Shown: positions 54,769-63,428 of the stretch, one piece after another
Position numbering within the stretch: the stretch's first letter is position 1
Layout: every line of letters starts with the position of its first letter
Source of the DNA: an uncultured Clostridium sp.
GTDB taxonomy: Bacteria; Bacillota; Clostridia; Lachnospirales; Lachnospiraceae
Assembly (NCBI GenBank): GCA_946553025.1
Contig: CAMNRM010000003.1
Span: 62,001-126,000, forward strand
Direction: 5' to 3'
Length of the DNA: 64,000 nucleotides
Notes under the pieces: model-generated
What the model saw: only the letters and a program-made list of their open reading frames with translations
Database searches by the model: none
Told to the model about the DNA's origin: nothing
Program-made: the position numbers and the translations under genes

Positions 54769-56538
54769 ATGAGAATATATTGGATATGGCTGATTTTCAG
54801 TATAGGAGGGGTGCTGGATCTGACACTGATCACCTGGAATTTTCCCATGAAGCAGGATCGAAAGTTTCTGGGGTTATTTTACGGGATAATCCTTCCGATG
54901 ACCGCGTATTGGAAAGTCCATCTGGTTTTTCAGGGAAGGTCAGCAGATGCCGTAATGATGTTTCTGATGGCGGTATTAATCCTGGGAACCTGGAAGCTTA
55001 CAGGGGTAAAACCGGGAGGTGTGCTGACAACTTTTGCTTTTCTTTATATCGGCGGTGTCGGGAGTGAACTGCTTTCGGTCGGGATTGTTTCATCTGTATT
55101 TGGACTTCCTGTTCTTCCGATAGGGGAAGCAAAGGGTACGATGCTCTGCATGATGACGGCCAATGTGCTGATGCTTTTTTATCTGATGCTGGGAAGCTGG
55201 CTGTGGAAGAAATATGCACAGGGAAAGCGGGTAAGTCAGGATTTTCTGCTTTTCTTTTTGGTACTGGCGCAGACGATATTTCTTTTCTGGATTGTGAACG
55301 GCGGTTTTCAGGCCATTGTTCCCATTACTATAAATTTAATTCTCGGCACGGGAATTATTGTTTTTGGAACGATGTCTTTTTCCTATATACAGATTCATGC
55401 AGAAGAAGCGAAAGCACTGGAAAAAAAACTGAAACAAATAGAATTGCAGACACAAAAGGATTATGAACGGTATCGAAAACTGGAAGAGATGGAAAAATTC
55501 CTTCATCATATCCGCCATGATTTTAATAATCAGCTGGCTACCGTTTATTATCTCTTGAAGGATGGAAAGAACCAACAGGCAGAACAGCTTCTGGATGAGA
55601 TGGAACAGGCGCTGAAAGATCAGAAATTTCATCTGCATCGTCAGCAGATTAGATCTGAACGAGAAATGCCGAAAGAAAAAATCGTATTATCTTCTTTTGC
55701 AGGCACTGGAAAATCCGTTTTGGGCATTCCTACAGGGCAGATTTTACTCATTCCTCTGGGACAGATTCTTTTGCTTCCTGCGATTGGACAGATTTTAGCG
55801 GCTCACTGGAAAAGCAAGATTTTGCTCTTTGATGCAGGGATACTTTTTTTAACGATAGGAACCGATGGGTTATGGCTGCTTCTGCTTTTTATCCAGCATA
55901 GAAGAGAAAGAATGAATGAACGGCTCGTAAACGATATATGCCGCCAGCAGGTAGAACAAAACCGGGAAAATGCAGCCTGGGAAGGGATTCAGGAGAGAAA
56001 AGCATTGCAGGAAGAACTCCTTTCCTGTATAAGTGAGGCCAGAAAAGCGATAGAAGTGATCGAAGCTTCCAGGGAATTATCGGTTGTTCAGAACTACCTG
56101 CTTAATGCGAGGAAAAAAGCCGGTGTTCGCTATTGTGAAAATGAACTGGTGCATACGGTGCTGGAAGAAAAGCAAAAAAGCTGCCAGAAATTTCAGATTT
56201 CTTTTTCGGTGCAGACGGAGGTTCCCGAACATCTGAAGGTAAAGGGAAGTCATCTCTGCAGTATATTTACAAATTTACTGGATAATGGAATTAATGCCTG
56301 CAAAGCTTTGCCGGAAGATGTGCGTTTTATCACGGTGCGTTCCAGGATACAGGGGGATTATCTCTATATCCGTGTCAGCAATGCCACGAGTAAGGAATAC
56401 CAAGACCGGCCAAGCCTGTCGGGGCACGGGCTGGGCAGGCAGATTATTGCCCGCCTTGCCGCAGAATATCAGGGGGAATACTGGACGGAGGAAGATGAAC
56501 AAATCTATGCGGCAGTGGTTGTATTGCAAATTTACTGA
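54769..56538 (+). CDS. Atypical histidine kinase with internal second membrane/DHp unit
   Basis: 589 residues. N-terminal polytopic membrane part (about 6 segments to residue ~210); coiled helix; canonical H-box HHIRHDFNNQLATVYYLL (His near 250). Instead of the ATPase domain, a second hydrophobic stretch follows (about 310-380: GQILLIPLGQILLLP, LFLTIGTDGLWLLLLFI), then a helical region resembling another DHp but without a histidine (LLSCISEARKAIEVIEASRE), then the ATPase domain with NLLDNGINACKA and GHGLGRQIIARLA. It reads like two GHKL kinases joined head to tail, the first lacking its ATPase, the second its histidine. Paired with the upstream LytTR regulator. Confidence 0.82.
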   Translation: MRIYWIWLIFSIGGVLDLTLITWNFPMKQDRKFLGLFYGIILPMTAYWKVHLVFQGRSADAVMMFLMAVLILGTWKLTGVKPGGVLTTFAFLYIGGVGSELLSVGIVSSVFGLPVLPIGEAKGTMLCMMTANVLMLFYLMLGSWLWKKYAQGKRVSQDFLLFFLVLAQTIFLFWIVNGGFQAIVPITINLILGTGIIVFGTMSFSYIQIHAEEAKALEKKLKQIELQTQKDYERYRKLEEMEKFLHHIRHDFNNQLATVYYLLKDGKNQQAEQLLDEMEQALKDQKFHLHRQQIRSEREMPKEKIVLSSFAGTGKSVLGIPTGQILLIPLGQILLLPAIGQILAAHWKSKILLFDAGILFLTIGTDGLWLLLLFIQHRRERMNERLVNDICRQQVEQNRENAAWEGIQERKALQEELLSCISEARKAIEVIEASRELSVVQNYLLNARKKAGVRYCENELVHTVLEEKQKSCQKFQISFSVQTEVPEHLKVKGSHLCSIFTNLLDNGINACKALPEDVRFITVRSRIQGDYLYIRVSNATSKEYQDRPSLSGHGLGRQIIARLAAEYQGEYWTEEDEQIYAAVVVLQIY

Positions 56539-56695
56539 AAGCAGTCAATAACTTCAAATGAACAGGGCTAATTTTGCATGAAAATAACCTGTTTTTGCAA
56601 TAGACTATATTTGAACAGGGCATTTTGCTATAATAAGGAAATCAGTCATGGATATTTTACCATGATGAAATGAAAATGAATAAGGAGAAAAGAGT
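56539..56695 (+). promoter_or_regulatory. Intergenic region with extended -10 promoter
   Basis: TGCTATAAT at 56626-56634 is an extended -10 element, 62 bases before the first FHA gene. No good -35 at 17 bases (TATATT). Probably the promoter of the FHA cluster. Confidence 0.5.
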
Positions 56696-57319
56696 ATGAA
56701 TTTAACCAAGTGCAGCAATGGTCACTTTTATGACGGCGATACTTATGCCTCCTGTCCTCACTGCGGCGGCGGCGGGACGGAAAATGTGACGATTCCCTTT
56801 AGCGGTGGAAGCAGCGCGCAGGATATCGGGGCGACGATGCCTCTTACCCCGCCTGTAACACCGGAACCGCCTTTGACTCCTGATTTTGAGAACGTAGATT
56901 TTGGCCTGGATGACGATGCAAAAACCATCAGCATCTACCAGAATAATAAGGTGGAAACGCCGGTGATGGCTCCTACCGTGGGCTGGCTGGTGTGCACCAA
57001 GGGCAAGTTCTACGGGCAGGATTTCCGCTTAAAGAGCGGCAGAAACTTTATCGGAAGAGGTGCAGGGATGGATGTGGCTCTGGCCGGGGAAAATACCGTT
57101 TCCCGTGAACGCCATGCAACCATTATCCATGAACCCCGTCAGAACATCTTTATCGCCCAGCCGGGAGAATCCAGAGAACTTTTCTATGTGAACGGAAATG
57201 TAGTTCTCTCTCCGGTTCAGTTAAAGAAAAACGATGTTTTACAGATTGGTGAAGTATGCTTAATGCTCATTCCATGCTGTGACGATGCGTTTAACTGGGA
57301 TAAGGAAGATAACGACTAA
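56696..57319 (+). CDS. Zinc-ribbon FHA-domain protein
   Basis: 207 residues, AAGGAG site. Zinc ribbon at residues 6-24 (CSNGHFYDGDTYASCPHC), a Pro/Thr-rich linker (TMPLTPPVTPEPPLTPD) that could be phosphorylated, and an FHA domain (about 98-200) with RNFIGRGAGMDV and VSRERHATI, the Gly-Arg and Ser-x-x-His that bind phosphothreonine. A cytoplasmic phospho-signal reader, likely serving the kinase and phosphatases of this cluster. The ribbon is the same type as in proteins at 22,699 and 59,166. Confidence 0.85.
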   Translation: MNLTKCSNGHFYDGDTYASCPHCGGGGTENVTIPFSGGSSAQDIGATMPLTPPVTPEPPLTPDFENVDFGLDDDAKTISIYQNNKVETPVMAPTVGWLVCTKGKFYGQDFRLKSGRNFIGRGAGMDVALAGENTVSRERHATIIHEPRQNIFIAQPGESRELFYVNGNVVLSPVQLKKNDVLQIGEVCLMLIPCCDDAFNWDKEDND

Positions 57320-57367
57320 TACCGGAAGGAAAACACTTCATGGAAGATTTCAGGAGGATTACATACT

Positions 57368-58267
57368 ATGGATTTTTATGATATTGAATTTTTGGTGGAT
57401 CTTATTTTAAGTGCACCTTGGATTATGTTTCTTATGTGGGTGGTTTTTTATCTGCTTCCTTACGTTATTGAAGGTTATGCAATTATGTGCACCGGACATA
57501 AGGCAAAGGTTGACGGCGACTTTATGGCGTTCATCCCTGTTGCGCGTCAGTTATACCAGATGAAGATTGCAGACTGCCCGTGGTGGTATATTTTCTTCTT
57601 TGGCGACTGGACCTTTGTTGCTATGGGATCTCTTGGTCTGATCCTGTATTTGATTTGGATGCTGACAGAGATGGTATCTATCATTGCCGTTTTAAGCATA
57701 GTATATTTCATTGCCAACAGGGTATTTACTTTCTTTTATTATCAGAAGTTTTACCGTTCTTTTGGATTTAATCCGAATATGGCATGGCTGAATATCCTTC
57801 CGGTAATCGGAATGATCCCGGTTGCAGGACTTGTTCCGAAGGTATTCACCTACTTAATTGCTTTCTCTAATGCTATTGAGCACAAGGACTATGTCAGCCC
57901 GCTGGATGTAGATACTCCGCCGTATAAAAAGAAAAACGTGAGCGCGAGTACAGGTGTGGTTGTGGGTATTGCCGGCAAGTATGCAGGGGCGAACTTTGAT
58001 ATGGTGGATGGTTCCGAGCTTATCTTCGGACGTGATCCGCAGAGTGCAAATATTATCTTTGACCAGACGGCATCGGATATCAGCAGACGGCATTGCAGCA
58101 TAAAATTTGACGGAAAGGCAAATCAGTACATCGTAACGGATTATTCCAGTACGGGAACTTATCTGGAAGGCAGCATTCAGATTGAAAAGGGACAGCCTAA
58201 GACGTTAGCCAAGGGAACGGTTATTTATCTGGGCGGCAGCAAGCAGAACGGATTCCGCTTAAATTGA
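57368..58267 (+). CDS. Polytopic membrane protein with C-terminal FHA domain
   Basis: 299 residues, CAGGAGG site. About four membrane segments in residues 5-170 (IMFLMWVVFYLLPYVIEGYA, GSLGLILYLIWMLTEMVS, IAVLSIVYFIANRVFTFFY, ILPVIGMIPVAGLVP), a layout reminiscent of DUF5684/signal-peptidase-linked membrane proteins. After a charged linker, FHA domain (~205-299) with LIFGRDPQSANIIF, ISRRHCSIKF and STGTYLEG. It anchors phosphothreonine recognition at the membrane, perhaps as the docking point for the kinase substrate or secretion apparatus. Confidence 0.82.
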   Translation: MDFYDIEFLVDLILSAPWIMFLMWVVFYLLPYVIEGYAIMCTGHKAKVDGDFMAFIPVARQLYQMKIADCPWWYIFFFGDWTFVAMGSLGLILYLIWMLTEMVSIIAVLSIVYFIANRVFTFFYYQKFYRSFGFNPNMAWLNILPVIGMIPVAGLVPKVFTYLIAFSNAIEHKDYVSPLDVDTPPYKKKNVSASTGVVVGIAGKYAGANFDMVDGSELIFGRDPQSANIIFDQTASDISRRHCSIKFDGKANQYIVTDYSSTGTYLEGSIQIEKGQPKTLAKGTVIYLGGSKQNGFRLN

Positions 58268-58404
58268 TGTATCTGAGATAATCAGGCCGAGGGGAGAGGT
58301 TTAAAGAAATTTAGACTTATTCATCGGCCTGATTTCCTTATATGTACCTGAAATAATGTGTATCTGAAACGATATATACCTGAAACTATACATACCTAAA
58401 GCCA
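58265..58404 (+). repeat. Degenerate 16-bp tandem repeats with an embedded hairpin
   Basis: Units at 58341, 58357, 58373 and 58389 (consensus TATGTACCTGAAACTA, 16 bases each) plus an outlying unit at 58265-58280 that overlaps the upstream stop codon. Between them a hairpin ATCAGGCCGA/TCGGCCTGAT (58281-58290 with 58324-58333). Intergenic, upstream of the PP2C gene; could be regulatory or a protein-binding array. Confidence 0.6.
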
Positions 58405-58427
58405 GAGAGGAAAGCGGGGATGAATTC

Positions 58428-59153
58428 ATGATTACTTATCATTTACTGAGCAATCAGGGGGACCGGGGGAATAATGAGGACAATGTAGGGATGTATCAGC
58501 GGGAGCAGGAATACTGCTTTGTCTTAGCCGACGGCCTGGGAGGGCATGGAAAGGGTGAACTGGCGTCGCAGCTTGGCGTGGAGTCTTCCATAAAGATTTT
58601 TGCGGTAAAGGGCGCGGGGCAGGAGAGTATGGACCTTTCGTTTAAGGATGCCCAGAAGTCTATTTTGGAAAAACAGTCGGTGGATATTACGGCCCGGGAT
58701 ATGAAGACGACCCTGGTCATCCTTCATGTCGGGGAAAGGAAGATATGGTGGGGCCATATCGGCGACAGCCGCCTTTACTATTTTCAGAATAACAAGCTGA
58801 TACAAAGGACGCTGGATCACAGTGTTCCGCAGATGTTAGTGGCAGCCGGGCAGTTAAAGGAAAAGCAAATCCGCAACCATCCGGACAGAAATCGTCTTCT
58901 CCGTGTATTAGGCGTGGACTGGGATACGCCGAAATACCAGTTAGAGGAACCAAAGGACAGAACCGGAAAGCAGGCATTTTTGCTGTGTACGGACGGTTTT
59001 TGGGAACTGATTGAAGAAAAGAAGATGCAGCACTGCCTGAAAAAGGCAAAGACCCCGGAGGAATGGGTAAAGCTTATGGAAGAAATCGTAAGAAAGAACG
59101 GCCAGGGTAAGAATATGGATAATTATTCCGCGGTTGCGGTCTGGGTGGAATAG
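58428..59153 (+). CDS. PP2C-family Ser/Thr phosphatase
   Basis: 241 residues. PP2C metal-binding residues in NEDNVG, LADGLGGHGKGELAS (Asp near 36), WGHIGDSRLYYF, FLLCTDGFWELI, and terminal MDNYSAVAV. Soluble, full length. Removes phosphate from Ser/Thr, and so is expected to oppose the kinase at 61,695; in type VI systems this role is PppA's. The GAGAGG site lies 10-15 bases before the ATG, and downstream FHA gene follows at 12 bases. Confidence 0.92.
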   Translation: MITYHLLSNQGDRGNNEDNVGMYQREQEYCFVLADGLGGHGKGELASQLGVESSIKIFAVKGAGQESMDLSFKDAQKSILEKQSVDITARDMKTTLVILHVGERKIWWGHIGDSRLYYFQNNKLIQRTLDHSVPQMLVAAGQLKEKQIRNHPDRNRLLRVLGVDWDTPKYQLEEPKDRTGKQAFLLCTDGFWELIEEKKMQHCLKKAKTPEEWVKLMEEIVRKNGQGKNMDNYSAVAVWVE

Positions 59154-59165
59154 GAGGCAGAAAGA

Positions 59166-59867
59166 ATGTCAGTGGTGCGCTGCCCCAAGGGGCATTTTTA
59201 TGATGATCAGCGGTTTTCCCATTGCCCGCACTGCGGTGTTTTCTCGGAACCATCCGGCAAAGGGCATGTGGAATCGGATAAATCCGGACAAAGCAGTGCC
59301 GGCGAAAAGAAAAGGGGATTGTTTGGATGGCTTGACCGGGAGAAGACGGTGGCATTTTCTTCGGAGAAGGCGGCAGCAATGGATGAGGGAAAAACCGTGG
59401 CATTCGGTGAGGTAAAAACGCCTGCCTCCGAAGAGGATCATACCATTGCGTTAAAGAATACCAGCGATGATTTTGAAGATAATCAGAAGACCATCGGCTT
59501 TTTTTCCGGGGCAAAGGGAAATGATTTTGTTACCGGCTGGCTGGTCTGTGTAGAGGGAATGGAGAAAGGAAGGGATTACCGGCTTCATCACGGGTTTAAC
59601 CGGGTTGGCAGGAATTTTACCATGGATGTGCAGGTGATGGAAGACCCGGAAATTTCGGAGGAAGCACATTGTTCCATTGTCTATGATGATAAGGCTAACC
59701 GTTTTTCGCTGATTCCTTCCAATGGGACAATTACCTATTTTCGGGGAAAGATGCTTGGCGGGGCAGAAACTTTACAGGCAGGAGATGAAATTCGCATAGG
59801 GAACAGCTGTTTTGTATTTATTCCCTTTTGCGGGGAGGGGAGAATATGGGAAAAAGAAGAAAATTAA
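59166..59867 (+). CDS. Zinc-ribbon FHA-domain protein, second copy
   Basis: 233 residues, GGAGG site. Zinc ribbon at residues 5-22 (CPKGHFYDDQRFSHCPHC), a variable linker with several Thr-containing motifs (KTVAFSSEK, KTVAFGEVK, HTIALKNT, KTIGFFSG) that look like repeated phospho-acceptor sites of type T-(V/I)-(A/G)-(F/L), then FHA (~120-230) with FNRVGRNFTMDV and ISEEAHCSI. The Ser-x-x-His is retained. Overlaps the next gene by 22 bases. Confidence 0.85.
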   Translation: MSVVRCPKGHFYDDQRFSHCPHCGVFSEPSGKGHVESDKSGQSSAGEKKRGLFGWLDREKTVAFSSEKAAAMDEGKTVAFGEVKTPASEEDHTIALKNTSDDFEDNQKTIGFFSGAKGNDFVTGWLVCVEGMEKGRDYRLHHGFNRVGRNFTMDVQVMEDPEISEEAHCSIVYDDKANRFSLIPSNGTITYFRGKMLGGAETLQAGDEIRIGNSCFVFIPFCGEGRIWEKEEN

Positions 59868-61690
59868 TCGGACTGGGACTTATGCTTGCCATGCTTTGCA
59901 GCAGTCCGGCGATGGCAGATTTAGATCCGGCAGAAGAAACGCAGCAGTCGGCACCGCAGCAGGTGCAGCCGGGAACACAGCAGGCACAGCCCGCACCGCC
60001 GCAGGAGGCACAGGCGCAGCCGTCCATGAATTTAGAGGGCGAGCAGAGGATTGAACAGGTTTATTTGAATCTGCCGGAGGTTTTTGTCTATGGGGAAGGC
60101 TTCGGTGCAGATGAGGTGGAAGCGGGAGAGGGTTATCTTTCCCAGGATAAGCTGGAGTTTGTCCGTGCCGTTCCCTTCCATGAGATGGGTGAGGGGATAA
60201 CCTATTATGTGCTTCTGGATATCTCCGGCTCGATTCCAAGATCCTATTTTGCGTCGATTAAAGAGGGAATTTTAAATCTTCAAAACAACCTGGGAGAAAA
60301 GGATCGGCTGATTTTATGTACCTTTGGGGAAGAAGTGAATTTAGCTGCGGACGGGAACCAGACAGCACAGGATATGGAAGCAATCCTGGCACAGTTAAGC
60401 AACCGGGATCAGGAAACCCTGCTTTTTGAAGGGATTGACCGGGTGGCTGCGCTCACGGAACAGACCCGGGGGATTTGCCGCCGTCAGGTGCTTTTGGTGA
60501 TTTCGGACGGGGAAGATTTTGCCGTGGGAAAGAAGATGTCCCAGGAGGCACTTTCCACATTAAAAGATAAGGGGCTTCCGGCCTATGCACTTTGTATACG
60601 GGATACGGCAAAGGAGAATATCAACAGTTTTGGTGAGTTTGCCAGGACTTCGGGAGGTCAGCTTGTAACGTTTAAGGCGGATGAAGGGTCGGCAGTGCTG
60701 ACGAATTTGTCTGCAAAGCTCTGGCAGGATCTCTGCGTGGAATACCGTGCGGCAAGCAACGTGGTTTCCAATAAAGAAGAAAATTTCAGCTTTCAGTTTG
60801 CAGATGACCGGGTACTTTCCCGGGCAGTGATGAATGTTCACTGGATTCCGGATAATGAAGCACCTTATCTGGTTTCCGGAGAAGCGATAGGAAAGCAGCA
60901 GATAAGACTGGTGTTTTCCGAACCGATGACAGGGTTAGCCGGGGCAGCAAACTACGCCGTAACCTTAGACGGACGGGAAGTGGGCGTCACCGGCGTGGCT
61001 TACGATAAAGAGGATGAAACCAAGATTACCCTTACCCTGGCTGAGGCGGTGCAGAACGGGACTTATAAGATTACAGGAGCAAATCTTACGGATGCCTCTA
61101 TGGAAAAAAATCCGCTGGAGGGAAGTCTTCTGGTGGAAATTACGGGAGTAGAGGAAAAAGAAACCGAAAGCTTGGAGATAAATATTAATGAAGGGCCGAA
61201 CTACATGGGCCTTATCTTCCTGCTGCTTCTGGCGGTGGTGATTTTAATTATCGTTATTGTCGTGGTCAGCAAAAAGAAGAAGGAAAAGGAAGGAGCCTTG
61301 CCGGAGCCGGGAACCGGGGGAGGAAACAGTAATTCGGTAGTGGAACTTCAAAATTCCGGGTTCAGCAGCCATATCGTTATGGATTCCGGAGCAAAAAGGA
61401 TGCTGAGTGTCGTGGTTTCGGCTAAAGGAAGGGCACCGCAGACAACGATGTGGGAACTGGGAAGCAGCCTTATCGTGGGCAGGGCAAGTATCTGTGATAT
61501 CGCTGTGGATGACCGGGAACTGTCAAGACAGCATTTCTGCCTGGAGAGTGAGAACGGCAATATTTTTATTTCCGATCTGGGCTCAACAAACGGAACATCC
61601 GTCAACGGTATCAGGATAACCGGAAAACGCCGTCTGGACCCGGGAGATATGGTTGAAGCGGGTTCGATGAAGTTTACCATCAGGTGGTGA
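59846..61690 (+). CDS. Secreted/membrane vWA protein with cytoplasmic FHA domain
   Basis: 614 residues; ATG at 59846 after GGGGAGGGGAG. Signal peptide (KRRKLIGLGLMLAMLCSSPAMA), Gln/Pro-rich linker, vWA domain (~118-300) with MIDAS LLDISGSI, a Big/SwmB-like domain (~345-430; RLVFSEPMTGLAGAANYAV), membrane segment (~455-477, LIFLLLLAVVILIIVIVVV), then FHA (~525-614; LIVGRASICDIAV, LSRQHFCLES, STNGTSVNGI). So extracytoplasmic binding is coupled to phospho-recognition inside: a transmembrane link between surface and kinase. Confidence 0.88.
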   Translation: MGKRRKLIGLGLMLAMLCSSPAMADLDPAEETQQSAPQQVQPGTQQAQPAPPQEAQAQPSMNLEGEQRIEQVYLNLPEVFVYGEGFGADEVEAGEGYLSQDKLEFVRAVPFHEMGEGITYYVLLDISGSIPRSYFASIKEGILNLQNNLGEKDRLILCTFGEEVNLAADGNQTAQDMEAILAQLSNRDQETLLFEGIDRVAALTEQTRGICRRQVLLVISDGEDFAVGKKMSQEALSTLKDKGLPAYALCIRDTAKENINSFGEFARTSGGQLVTFKADEGSAVLTNLSAKLWQDLCVEYRAASNVVSNKEENFSFQFADDRVLSRAVMNVHWIPDNEAPYLVSGEAIGKQQIRLVFSEPMTGLAGAANYAVTLDGREVGVTGVAYDKEDETKITLTLAEAVQNGTYKITGANLTDASMEKNPLEGSLLVEITGVEEKETESLEININEGPNYMGLIFLLLLAVVILIIVIVVVSKKKKEKEGALPEPGTGGGNSNSVVELQNSGFSSHIVMDSGAKRMLSVVVSAKGRAPQTTMWELGSSLIVGRASICDIAVDDRELSRQHFCLESENGNIFISDLGSTNGTSVNGIRITGKRRLDPGDMVEAGSMKFTIRW

Positions 61691-61694
61691 TTCT

Positions 61695-63428
61695 ATGGAG
61701 CAGAATCATGCAGCAATATGTCCGAATTGTTTTGACGGAAATTATCATAACGGGGTCTGCGGCCGCTGCGGCTACCAGGCGAGATTTGCCTCCCATAACA
61801 GCGGGCGCGGGCTGGCCGAGGGAACGGTGGTAAAGGCAAGGTATATTATCGGAAAGATCCTGGGCGAAGGGGGCTTTGGCATCACCTATAAAGCTTTTGA
61901 TCTGACCAGCCGCCGGATTTGTGCCGTAAAGGAATACGCGCCGAACGGCATGAGCCGCAGGGCAATGGACGGGAGGCATCTGGAGCTGCTTTCACCGAAT
62001 GCGGAAGGCCCGTATCTTGCCGGTCTTCGCCGTTTTCTGGAAGAGTCCCAGATATTAAGCAAGCTTGGACAGATTCCCTCGGTGGTCAATATTACGGACT
62101 GCTTTAAGGAGAATTCCACGGCATATTTTGTGATGGAATATCTGGATGGTGCCGATTTGGGGCAGATTGTCCGAACCTCCAAAAGCCGGCTTCCCGTGGG
62201 TGAAGTGACGAATATCATCCTCCAGGTTGCCATGTCCATGGATGTTATCCACACGAAAACAAAGATTATTCACCGGGATATCAGTCCCGACAATATTTAT
62301 ATTACAAAAAACAAGCAGGTGAAGCTGATTGATTTCGGAAGCGCAAAGCAGACCGTAACCGGGGCGCAGGACGGGTTTTCGGTGGTGGTTAAGCTAAAGC
62401 TTTCCCCGCCGGAGCAGTATTCCCAGGACATGGTTCAGGGCAGCTTTACCGACGTGTATTCTCTGGCTGCAACCTACTATTATGCACTGTCCGGAACGAA
62501 CCTTCCCACAGCGCCGGATCGCCTTCTGGGGACGAATTATGTTCCGTTAAAACAGTTAAACTTAGGTGTTCCCGACAGCGTTTCGGACGCCGTGGATCAT
62601 GCCCTGGTGTTAAACGTGGATCAGCGGACGCAGACCATGCAGGAGTTTATCCAGGGGATTGCCCCGGCGGCTCCGGCAGATAAACGGCCGAGAAGTTTTT
62701 ATGAGTCCGGACAGCTTGCCCGTCAGCGGGAAGAATTTCTGCGTCAGGAGGCTGCACGAAAGCAGGCAGAACAAAACCGCAAACAGCAGGAAGCTGCCCG
62801 CCTTCGGGAAGCGCAGCGAAGACAGCAGGAAGCCCGGCAGATGGCGGAGAGAAACCGGAAGCAGCAGGAGGAGGCCCGCCAGCGGGAAGTACAGCTAAGG
62901 CAGCAGGAGGCAGCACGCCAGCGGGAAGTACAGCTAAGGCAGCAGGAGGCAGCACGTCAGAGGGAGATGCAGTTAAGGCAGCAGGAGGCAGCGCGTCAGC
63001 GGGAGGTGCAGTTAAGGCAGCAGAAGGCGCAGTTAAAGCAGCAGGAACTTGTGCGTCAGGCAGCACGCAGGCAGGCGGTAAGACCTGCAGGGCCGGGGCA
63101 GGGGGTACAAAAGCCCTATGTGGCCGTTATCGGCGGGCCGGCGGCCGGAAAATCGTGGATGATTCCCCCGAATCAGATGATGAAGCTGGGGCGGTCTGCC
63201 ACGGAGGTAAATCTTCGGATAGAAAAGCCGGATGATTTAAGCCGGATTCACTGTATGCTTACCTATGAAGCGGATAAAGGCGTTTTTCGCATCCGGGATG
63301 TGTCTTCTTTCGGGGTTTATTATAACGGGAAACGGCTGGAAAAGGGGAAGGATTATGAATTTAAACCCCCGGCAAGGTTTGCCCTGGCAAGCACAGCATG
63401 TTTAATTGAGGTTGGAGTTAAAGGATGA
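61695..63428 (+). CDS. Ser/Thr protein kinase with zinc ribbon, coiled coil and FHA tail
   Basis: 577 residues. N-terminal ribbon CPNC...CGRCGY (9-25); kinase domain (~45-310) with LGEGGFGITYKAF, AVKEYAP, catalytic IIHRDISPDNIYI (~190-202), LIDFGSAKQ and SPPEQYS: all key residues present. Then a Gln/Arg coiled coil (~330-460) built of 13-residue repeats, and an FHA domain (~475-577; MMKLGRSATEVNLRI, LSRIHCMLTY). It likely phosphorylates the threonine-bearing linkers of the neighbouring FHA proteins. No membrane segment, unlike PknB/PpkA. Overlaps the following phosphatase gene (ATGA). Confidence 0.92.
   Translation: MEQNHAAICPNCFDGNYHNGVCGRCGYQARFASHNSGRGLAEGTVVKARYIIGKILGEGGFGITYKAFDLTSRRICAVKEYAPNGMSRRAMDGRHLELLSPNAEGPYLAGLRRFLEESQILSKLGQIPSVVNITDCFKENSTAYFVMEYLDGADLGQIVRTSKSRLPVGEVTNIILQVAMSMDVIHTKTKIIHRDISPDNIYITKNKQVKLIDFGSAKQTVTGAQDGFSVVVKLKLSPPEQYSQDMVQGSFTDVYSLAATYYYALSGTNLPTAPDRLLGTNYVPLKQLNLGVPDSVSDAVDHALVLNVDQRTQTMQEFIQGIAPAAPADKRPRSFYESGQLARQREEFLRQEAARKQAEQNRKQQEAARLREAQRRQQEARQMAERNRKQQEEARQREVQLRQQEAARQREVQLRQQEAARQREMQLRQQEAARQREVQLRQQKAQLKQQELVRQAARRQAVRPAGPGQGVQKPYVAVIGGPAAGKSWMIPPNQMMKLGRSATEVNLRIEKPDDLSRIHCMLTYEADKGVFRIRDVSSFGVYYNGKRLEKGKDYEFKPPARFALASTACLIEVGVKG
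62877..63032 (+). repeat. 39-bp tandem repeats within the kinase gene
   Basis: Units start at 62877, 62916, 62955 and 62994 (last partial), encoding RQREVQLRQQEAA. The first two units are nearly identical, so recent slippage is likely; copy number may vary between strains. Confidence 0.85.

Noticed and set aside
55700-55720. AGTGKS in the histidine kinase as a Walker A motif
   Set aside because: It lies in a hydrophobic, repeat-like segment without a following Walker B; chance similarity.
63125-63160. GGPAAGKSW in the kinase tail as a P-loop
   Set aside because: The segment is the first strand region of the FHA domain; no NTPase domain surrounds it.
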